From NCBI GenBank assembly GCA_903921945.1, contig CAIXSC010000401.1, positions 1 to 11,438 of the forward strand: a stretch of 11,438 bases of DNA, written 5' to 3'. Below, one piece after another: positions 6,762 through 11,438 of this stretch (within the stretch, counting starts at the first letter, position 1; each line of letters begins with the position of its first letter). This DNA comes from an uncultured Planctomycetaceae bacterium (lineage in GTDB: Bacteria > Planctomycetota > Planctomycetia > Pirellulales > Pirellulaceae). The notes under the pieces are model-generated. The model had not been told where the DNA came from and ran no database searches. It worked only from the letters and a program-made list of their open reading frames with translations. The position numbers and the translations under genes are program-made.

Positions 6762-7935
6762 TTACTCCGAATAATCGACAACGGTTTTGATGCCTTGCGG
6801 CGTGCGATTCGTGTAGTGCCACAAGGCTTGCTCGGGGCGAACTCGGTCGGTGATCAAGGCGGAGAGTTCGGCTGCGTGACTGGTCGACAGGGCTTCGAGG
6901 TGTCGCAGGGCGTCGATGAAATCGCGCGGCGCCGAGTTGACGGTGGCGAGATGGAGATGATTGCGCAGGATGCCGTCGCGCATGAGTCGCTCGACGTTGC
7001 GCCAGCGTGGCTCGGGGATTCGCGTGCTGCCGAGCCACACCATGACACCGCGGGACGCGAGTCCTTGGGCGGCGAGCAACATCACTTCGTCGGCCCCTGT
7101 GCATTCCAGCACAAGATCGAAGGCGTCGCGTTCAACCGCGAATCCGTCGCGCAGCGCCGATGCGAGAAACTCGGGAGCGCGAAACACGGATGCCGAAGCC
7201 GAGGCGGCAGCCTCACGCTCGGCGGAGGCGGCGGAAAGCGCATCGAGCTGGCAGTAAGCCGCGCCGAACCGGCGGGCAAGTTGTGCGCGGAACGAATCGG
7301 ACGGATCGCGGCCCGCCATCGTCACGGGCCAGTCGCGGGCGACGGCCGCTAGCACGGCGGTGAAGCCGATGGGGGCCCTGTCCGGTGACGAGCACTCGCG
7401 GCGGCCGCGTCCGCCACTCGTCGGGACCTATTCGCGCTTGCTGGACCGCGAGCGCCTCATTCACCGCTTTCTCGGAGACGGCGAGCGGTTCGGCGAGCAC
7501 GGCCACGGACGCGATACGCTCGGGCACACGCAGCAGGTGCTCGGGGCGGTCGAGCCAGCGAGTGGCGGAGAAGCCATCTTCGTGGAAGATGCCGCGTTCG
7601 GTGAAACAGCCGAACGCGAGCATGTCGACGCGATGGCCCCGAGCGAATTCGGGGAGCGCGCGTCGGACGACCGGCACCACGAGATCGCCCGGTTGCCAGC
7701 CGTTCACTTCGGATCCGCAAGCTTCGATGCGCGCCAGGCACTCGTGACCCAGAATCAATCGATCGCGGCCGGCGGGCGTGGCGGGACGCTGCGAGAGCAG
7801 GATTTCGCGATCGGTGCCGCAGACGCCCAATTCCAGTGTGCGGCAGAGCAGTTCGCCAGGGCCGGGCGCGGGCGGCTCTGGCTCGTCCCTCAGGAACGGT
7901 TGGCAAGAGCCGGGAATGGCGGCGATGGCGAGCAT
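6762..7935 (-). pseudogene. Zinc-dependent glucose-1-dehydrogenase-like MDR enzyme, frameshifted
   Basis: Two overlapping frames together make one medium-chain dehydrogenase. The first (ATG 7935, MLAIAAIPGS) carries catalytic-zinc residues C39 in GVCGTD, H64-E65 in GHE, E113 in FTERG and E149 in LAEP. It reaches the Rossmann start VLVTGQGP at 181-188, then goes out of frame. The second frame continues IGFTAVLAAVARDW and runs to TAA 6764-6762, through DLVLECTGADEVM and ending VVDYSE. Skipping one C in the run of five at 7371-7375 restores about 390 residues. The family oxidises sugars such as glucose with NAD(P). The loop at 93-110 has one Cys where relatives with a structural zinc have four. 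An Ala/Ser-rich insert (SAASAEREAAASASAS) adds length. A GGGGAG upstream supports the start. The break may be real or a sequencing error; the sugar substrate is inferred only from family resemblance. Confidence 0.8.
7371..7375 (-). other. Frameshift site: run of five C (minus strand)
   Basis: On the minus strand the run reads GGGCCCCCATCGG. With five C the frame gives GQGPHRLHRR and ends at 7213. With four C it gives GQGPIGFTAV, the expected nucleotide-binding Rossmann sequence, and joins the downstream frame exactly. A single-base change in a homopolymer is therefore enough to explain the split. Confidence 0.85.
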
Positions 7936-8018
7936 GCGAAGATGATCTCCCCGGCGGGCCCGATGGCGCCGAGCCGGTAGCTCGCACATCGCCGCCCATC
8001 GTGTTGGTCGCGACTGGG

Positions 8019-9230
8019 TTACTGGGCCGCGATTTTGTAAAGCGACGCATCGGTTCGCAGATACATCGCGCCGCCGGCGAAGGCGGGCGTGGCAAGGGTT
8101 CGGCCGGGCACTTCGCAGCGTTCGAGCATTTCGAACTTTGGACCGACGCGGACCCACGTCGCTTGTCCGTCCTCATTGAGGAACAGGATGCGGTCTTGGA
8201 CGAGGATCGGTGACGCGGAAAAATTTCCCCCGAGCCGCTCGGACCAGAGCGGTTCGCCGGTCTTCGCGTTCACACAGGACGCGATTCCTTTATCGGAGAC
8301 AAAATACAGGTCTTCACCGACAAGCAGTGGCGACGGTGTGCTTGGGGCGCCGCGTTTCAATCGCCAAGCGACATGCGTTTGCGTGATGTCGCCCGAGCCG
8401 CCCAGTCGCACGGCCATCAGTTCCGGGTTGTCGAAGTCGTGGTTGTAGATCGCCAATCCGTGGCCGATGGCCGGTTGCGGCACGACCGACCAGCCCGGCG
8501 CGAGCACCTTCCACAGTTCCTCGCCCGTGGCCAAGTCGTACGCCGCGCAGTGATCGGGACCGGGAGCCAGAACTTGCGGCTTGCCATCAACGGTCACAAC
8601 CGTGGCGGTGACGAACGAATGGCCGATTCGGGGCTTCACCGACCGCGGGCTGCGCCAAGCGACCTTGCCGGTCGCGGCATCCACGGCGGCGACAAACTGC
8701 ACTCCGCTGCCATCGCAGGCGACCACCAATTTGCCGTCGTGCAGAATGGGCGTGCCGCCACAGCCATGCACCGGCGGGTACTGGAGTTCATCGCATCGCC
8801 AAGCCATGTCGCCGGTCTTCGCATCGAGCCGGGCCATTCCGAGCGCGCCGAAATGCACGAACACGGCGCCATCGCGAACAATCGGTGTTGGACTGGCGTG
8901 GCTGTTCTTCGAATGAATGGCTGGCGCCGCGGGCACGGATCGGACCTCGCGGTCCCAGAGCGTCTTGCCGGTCGCCGTGTCGACGGAGATCGCTCGGAGC
9001 GATAGGCCGCCGTTTTGCGGCACCGCGGTCGTCAAGAAAACCTGGTTGCCGACGACCGTGGGGGAAGACCAGCCAAGTCCCGGGAGCGCGACCTTCCACA
9101 CCACGTTTTTCGTGTCCGACCACTCGACGGCGGGCACCGGGCCAGCGGCGTGGCCGTTCGCGTTGGGGCCGCGGAATTGCGGCCAATCCGCGCTGCTCAG
9201 CATGCACAGCATCAACAGTTGCAGGGTCAT
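8019..9230 (-). CDS. Secreted PQQ-like beta-propeller repeat protein
   Basis: A 403-residue protein beginning MTLQLLMLCMLSSADWPQFRG. The first 14 residues look like a short signal peptide, and DWPQFRGPNANG is the usual mature start of planctomycetal PQQ-like propellers. Blade motifs of type TGxxLW or TGxxAW recur: TATGKTLW (85-92), AKTGDMAW (137-144), AATGKVAW (185-192), LATGEELW (233-240) and AKTGEPLW (322-329). Such proteins form seven- or eight-bladed propellers outside the cytoplasm. Many planctomycetal copies have no shown enzyme activity, so PQQ binding is not established. The open frame extends upstream to 9374, but ATG 9230 is chosen because the signal peptide starts there; its ribosome site is poor. 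It lies 83 bases before the dehydrogenase on the same strand and may head a three-gene unit with it and the M23 peptidase. Confidence 0.87.
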   Translation of the reverse strand: MTLQLLMLCMLSSADWPQFRGPNANGHAAGPVPAVEWSDTKNVVWKVALPGLGWSSPTVVGNQVFLTTAVPQNGGLSLRAISVDTATGKTLWDREVRSVPAAPAIHSKNSHASPTPIVRDGAVFVHFGALGMARLDAKTGDMAWRCDELQYPPVHGCGGTPILHDGKLVVACDGSGVQFVAAVDAATGKVAWRSPRSVKPRIGHSFVTATVVTVDGKPQVLAPGPDHCAAYDLATGEELWKVLAPGWSVVPQPAIGHGLAIYNHDFDNPELMAVRLGGSGDITQTHVAWRLKRGAPSTPSPLLVGEDLYFVSDKGIASCVNAKTGEPLWSERLGGNFSASPILVQDRILFLNEDGQATWVRVGPKFEMLERCEVPGRTLATPAFAGGAMYLRTDASLYKIAAQ

Positions 9231-9608
9231 CGCCTGTGGTCTCGCAAAGAGGATTTTGGGCGGGGCGGCGTCCGGCCAACTCGCGTCGCCGCTGGGCGTG
9301 AAGCTTGGCGAAGCATGTCGAGGGCCGCGGGACCGCGAACCTTGGCTTGGCCAAGACGGTCCGGATTCTAACAACCGCGCTCTTGAGCGACCATTCCGGA
9401 GGACGGTGGCGGCTGCGACCCGCGTTCGGCGAGCATGTTTTCGTGGCTCGATCCGAAAATTTTTTAAAGAATTTCGCGCGTCCCGCGCAAAAAACGGCCG
9501 GCGGATGCGTTTCTTCCTTGGGCACAGTGCCTCTTACAGCGTGACGGAATGTCCGCGGGTGGCGTTTCCGCTCGACGTAAGCCAATCGCAAGGGGAGAAC
9601 TCGCAACG
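9231..9608. other. Divergent intergenic region, 378 bp
   Basis: No convincing gene is seen here. It should hold promoters for the minus-strand propeller gene and the plus-strand secreted-protein gene. Visible items are a TAGAAT hexamer on the minus strand (9370-9365) and an adjacent small dyad (9378-9389). An AT-rich patch AAAATTTTTTAAAGAATTT lies near 9466-9484, striking against the GC-rich surroundings. A short dyad GGCAC-A-GTGCC is at 9521-9531, and AGGGGAG about 11 bases before ATG 9609 is a likely ribosome site. Confidence 0.6.
9365..9389 (-). promoter_or_regulatory. Candidate -10 with adjacent dyad, upstream of the propeller gene
   Basis: On the minus strand TAGAAT (9370-9365) matches 5 of 6 bases of TATAAT and lies about 135 bases before the propeller ATG. 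Immediately upstream, within the would-be spacer, is a perfect dyad CGCTC-TT-GAGCG (9378-9389) that could be an operator. No good -35 was seen, so this is a weak call. Confidence 0.25.
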
Positions 9609-10568
9609 ATGATTACGACAAGTCAAGGGCGTGGTTGGCGGAGTGTGATGGCGGCATGCCTTGCCGCCGTTGGCGTGGCCGTAGCGGCCGGTGGCCCCTC
9701 TCAAACGGTGGCTGCGCAAGAAGTGCAACGGGAGGAATCAGTTCCGCTGCACGAGGCGATCGCGAAGGAATGGGTTTCGGTACGAGTGTTCGGTCGTGGT
9801 TTCGCCTCCGGGGAGGCGATGCGAATCGACATTCGGCGGACTCGTGAAACGGTCCTCGAGGTTACCATAGCCCCGGGAACCGTCGCGAAGCCTGTGACTG
9901 CGGATGTGCAGTCCATGGCGTTGGCTCGGGTCAAATCCGTTTGGAATGGCCAACGCTGGGAAGCGGTGGGTTCCATGCGTTTGACCGATGAGCGGACCAA
10001 GTCTTTTTTGGTGGAAGCGTACTGCCGGGACCTCGGCAAGCCGGCTCCGGATCGGCATCACGAGTTTCAGATTCTAAGCCCGGACGAAACCAACGCCCGG
10101 GTTCTGGTAGAGGCCGGAAGGATGGGAACCAAGGTGGCCATCAATCAGGCCGCGGTCTGGATCCAACGTGAAGGCATGAGCAGAGAGCAAGCCCGAGAGC
10201 GCTTCGGCCGAAGCCTCGACATCCAGCAGATCGATCTCGCCTTGAAACTAGCGTCGCGGGATGCAACGCCGGTCGGGAAGCCGGATGGCGGCGCCCGGGT
10301 CGGCGTTAAGGTCGGCCAAGGCGGAGGCGTCAGGGTCGACGTGGCACTCGGACGACTGCGGCGGAATACCGCGCCGCCCCGCGAAGACCAGTCGCTTCCA
10401 CCACGAGCGTCGCGAGCGAACGAAGGTCGCGGTGGTGGATGGCTCCGCGGCCTGTTGTCCGAGGTGAAAGTTGGCATCGACGACGTCAAAGCAGGTCCGC
10501 CTGATGACAGCTACGAAGGCGAAGCGCTGCGTATGGATTTTTTCCAACTGCTGATCGGCCCACGCTAG
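9609..10568 (+). CDS. Secreted protein of unknown function with thioester-domain-like Cys/Gln motifs
   Basis: A 319-residue protein, ATG 9609, with AGGGGAG about 11 bases upstream. The N-terminus has a signal peptide: basic start, hydrophobic VMAACLAAVGVAVAAGG, and likely cleavage near VAAQ (34-37). A beta-rich segment follows, with VLEVTIAPGTV (82-92) and QSMALARV (101-108). LVEAYCRDLGKPAP (134-147) comes next, and then NQAAVWI (179-185). The Tyr-Cys followed some 40 residues later by QxAVW resembles surface thioester domains, where the Cys and Gln side chains crosslink (here C139 and Q180). This is pattern resemblance only; no named family is recognised. The C-terminal third is rich in Gly, Arg and Pro and looks disordered, apart from a last segment ending MDFFQLLIGPR. 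It stands alone between a divergent gap and a strong terminator, so it is probably monocistronic. Confidence 0.82.
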   Translation: MITTSQGRGWRSVMAACLAAVGVAVAAGGPSQTVAAQEVQREESVPLHEAIAKEWVSVRVFGRGFASGEAMRIDIRRTRETVLEVTIAPGTVAKPVTADVQSMALARVKSVWNGQRWEAVGSMRLTDERTKSFLVEAYCRDLGKPAPDRHHEFQILSPDETNARVLVEAGRMGTKVAINQAAVWIQREGMSREQARERFGRSLDIQQIDLALKLASRDATPVGKPDGGARVGVKVGQGGGVRVDVALGRLRRNTAPPREDQSLPPRASRANEGRGGGWLRGLLSEVKVGIDDVKAGPPDDSYEGEALRMDFFQLLIGPR

Positions 10569-10692
10569 CGACTCGCGGCTAGCGGCGATTCGCTGGCAGG
10601 CGATGGTCGAATGGACCGCGAGCGCGGCTTCCAGCGAATGGTCAGCCTGCGGCCACTTTCGACGCTTGTCGCGCCTCGTCCGATCCATTCGC

Positions 10693-10738
10693 GCCAAGTC
10701 CCGTTTCCGAACCGGAAACGGGACCTGGCATCTTTTTT
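10693..10738 (+). terminator. Rho-independent terminator
   Basis: GTCCCGTTTCC (10698-10708) and GGAAACGGGAC (10714-10724) form a perfect 11-bp stem with a 5-base loop. Allowing one A-C mismatch, the stem extends to 10693-10729. TTTTTT follows at 10733-10738. It closes the secreted-protein gene, about 125 bases after its stop, and insulates the TIR gene from it. The 10569-10692 stretch before it shows no gene. Confidence 0.9.
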
Positions 10739-10779
10739 GGAGACGTTGGGCGGAGTACCCTCAGGAGGTGCCGAAGAGT

Positions 10780-10793
10780 AGGTCCCAGGACCT
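10780..10793 (+). promoter_or_regulatory. Dyad just upstream of the TIR start codon
   Basis: AGGTCC-CA-GGACCT is a perfect 6-base dyad with a 2-base centre, ending 6 bases before ATG 10800. It occupies the place where a ribosome site would be expected. The only strong Shine-Dalgarno-like string, AGGAGG at 10763-10768, is about 31 bases from the ATG and could pair partly with ACCTTC at 10790-10795. An operator or translational control role is possible but unproven. Confidence 0.35.
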
Positions 10794-10799
10794 TCCGCC

Positions 10800-11387
10800 A
10801 TGCCATATCGATACGATGTTTTCATAAGTTATCGCAATCAACCTGGCCTCGTAGGATGGGTTCGGGACTACTTTCAGCCGATGCTGCAAACTTGGCTGGA
10901 TAACGAGCTTCCGGACGGAGCGTCCATCTTCCGCGACAAAGTGAGTATTGAGGCGGGAGATGAATGGAGCTTGGCCATCAAACAAGCGCTGGCGGACAGC
11001 CGGTTCGTCGTCGCGGTTCTGACACCTCAGTACTTTCAGTCCAAGTGGTGTCTGGCAGAGTGGCACAGCTTGGATATTCGAGGCGCTCTCGACCCACGCA
11101 CGCAAAACAGACTGCTCATACCCATCCGATATTCAAATGGGCCGTATTTCCCGCCACTCGTATCCAGTCGTCAATTCTCGGATGCCACCGATTTCCTGGA
11201 TGTGAACAGTACCGTCATCCCAGCAAACAGCGCGAGGGCTGCGGCACTTGAGGACAAAGTCAAATTGCTCGCGAGGCTGATCGCCGAACGTCTTCCACTG
11301 GCGCCACTTCACCAACCATTCGCGATTGTCGAACCATCGACGGTACAGATCCCCCTGATTCCCAATCCCCGAAAGCCAATTCTATGA
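10800..11387 (+). CDS. Stand-alone TIR-domain protein
   Basis: A 195-residue protein that is nearly all TIR domain. It opens MPYRYDVFISYR (box 1), continues GASIFRDKVSIEAGDEW (40-56), ALADSRFVVAVLTPQYF (63-79) and SKWCLAEW (81-88). E87 in WCxxE matches the catalytic glutamate of NAD-cleaving TIR enzymes such as SARM1. Bacterial TIR proteins deplete NAD or make signal nucleotides, usually in anti-phage defence, and often need a partner that senses infection. No signal peptide, membrane segment or second domain is seen, and the last 25 residues are Pro-rich. The frame is closed by TAG at 10779, so ATG 10800 is the only nearby start although it lacks a close ribosome site. It overlaps the next gene by ATGA. 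Hand-counted lines show 45-58% GC against 63-67% in other genes, suggesting transfer. Activity is inferred from motifs. Confidence 0.93.
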   Translation: MPYRYDVFISYRNQPGLVGWVRDYFQPMLQTWLDNELPDGASIFRDKVSIEAGDEWSLAIKQALADSRFVVAVLTPQYFQSKWCLAEWHSLDIRGALDPRTQNRLLIPIRYSNGPYFPPLVSSRQFSDATDFLDVNSTVIPANSARAAALEDKVKLLARLIAERLPLAPLHQPFAIVEPSTVQIPLIPNPRKPIL

Positions 11388-11438
11388 CGAGCAATCGGAC
11401 AAACGTGGGGGACGATGACAAAACGAATGCTGGAATGA
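11384..11438 (+). CDS. Start of a gene coupled to the TIR gene (cut by window edge)
   Basis: The ATG at 11384 overlaps the TIR stop codon in the sequence ATGA, the usual sign of translational coupling. Eighteen codons are visible, MTSNRTNVGDDDKTNAGM, polar and with no stop before the window ends. Nothing here identifies a family. Being coupled to a single-domain TIR protein, it is a candidate sensor, ATPase or other partner, but that is inference from arrangement only. Confidence 0.6.
   Translation, partial: MTSNRTNVGDDDKTNAGM

Noticed and set aside
7213..8157. Upstream extension of the dehydrogenase frame to 8157
   Set aside because: It would overlap the end of the propeller gene with Arg-rich sequence; the conserved start MLAIAAIPG with a ribosome site lies at 7935.
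10145..10697. Minus-strand open frames opposite the end of the secreted-protein gene and the terminator
   Set aside because: The plus strand has signal peptide, ribosome site and terminator in the right order; the minus frames have no such support.

Overview
The window looks like a piece of a GC-rich Planctomycetota chromosome, probably Pirellulales-like. This is inferred from the protein families, not from a marker gene. The clearest hint is a secreted PQQ-type beta-propeller protein opening with DWPQFRGPNANG, a style very common in that phylum. Most genes are GC-rich; two hand-counted 60-base lines from the helicase and dehydrogenase gave 67 and 63% GC.

Layout from left to right. Positions 1-4200 (minus strand) hold a large SNF2-family ATPase followed by a SWIM zinc-finger protein, a gene pair often found together in bacteria. 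The SWIM gene runs off the left edge. A 154-base divergent gap separates the helicase from a small SAM-dependent methyltransferase-like gene (4355-4996, plus). This converges on a minus-strand cluster at 9230-5056, transcribed in this order: PQQ-like beta-propeller protein, zinc-dependent glucose-dehydrogenase-like enzyme, and secreted M23 metallopeptidase with two PKD domains. The dehydrogenase is broken by a single-base frameshift in a run of five C (minus strand). The peptidase seems to start on a GTG just after the dehydrogenase stop codon.

A 378-base gap with an AT-rich patch divides this cluster from a plus-strand gene for a secreted protein (9609-10568). That protein carries a Cys and a Gln in a spacing and context like surface thioester domains. 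Its transcript is closed by a strong intrinsic terminator (10693-10738). After it comes a separate plus-strand unit: a stand-alone TIR-domain protein (10800-11387) with the catalytic Glu expected of TIR NADases. It overlaps by 4 bases (ATGA) a second gene cut off by the right edge. The TIR gene is visibly less GC-rich than the rest and may have been acquired.

A recurring oddity is short tandem repeats with periods of 12, 15 or 18 bases. They sit in or at the ends of four unrelated genes and mostly encode Ala/Ser/Thr/Pro-rich linkers. The best candidate for a less described system is the TIR gene with its coupled, truncated partner. The thioester-like secreted protein comes second.
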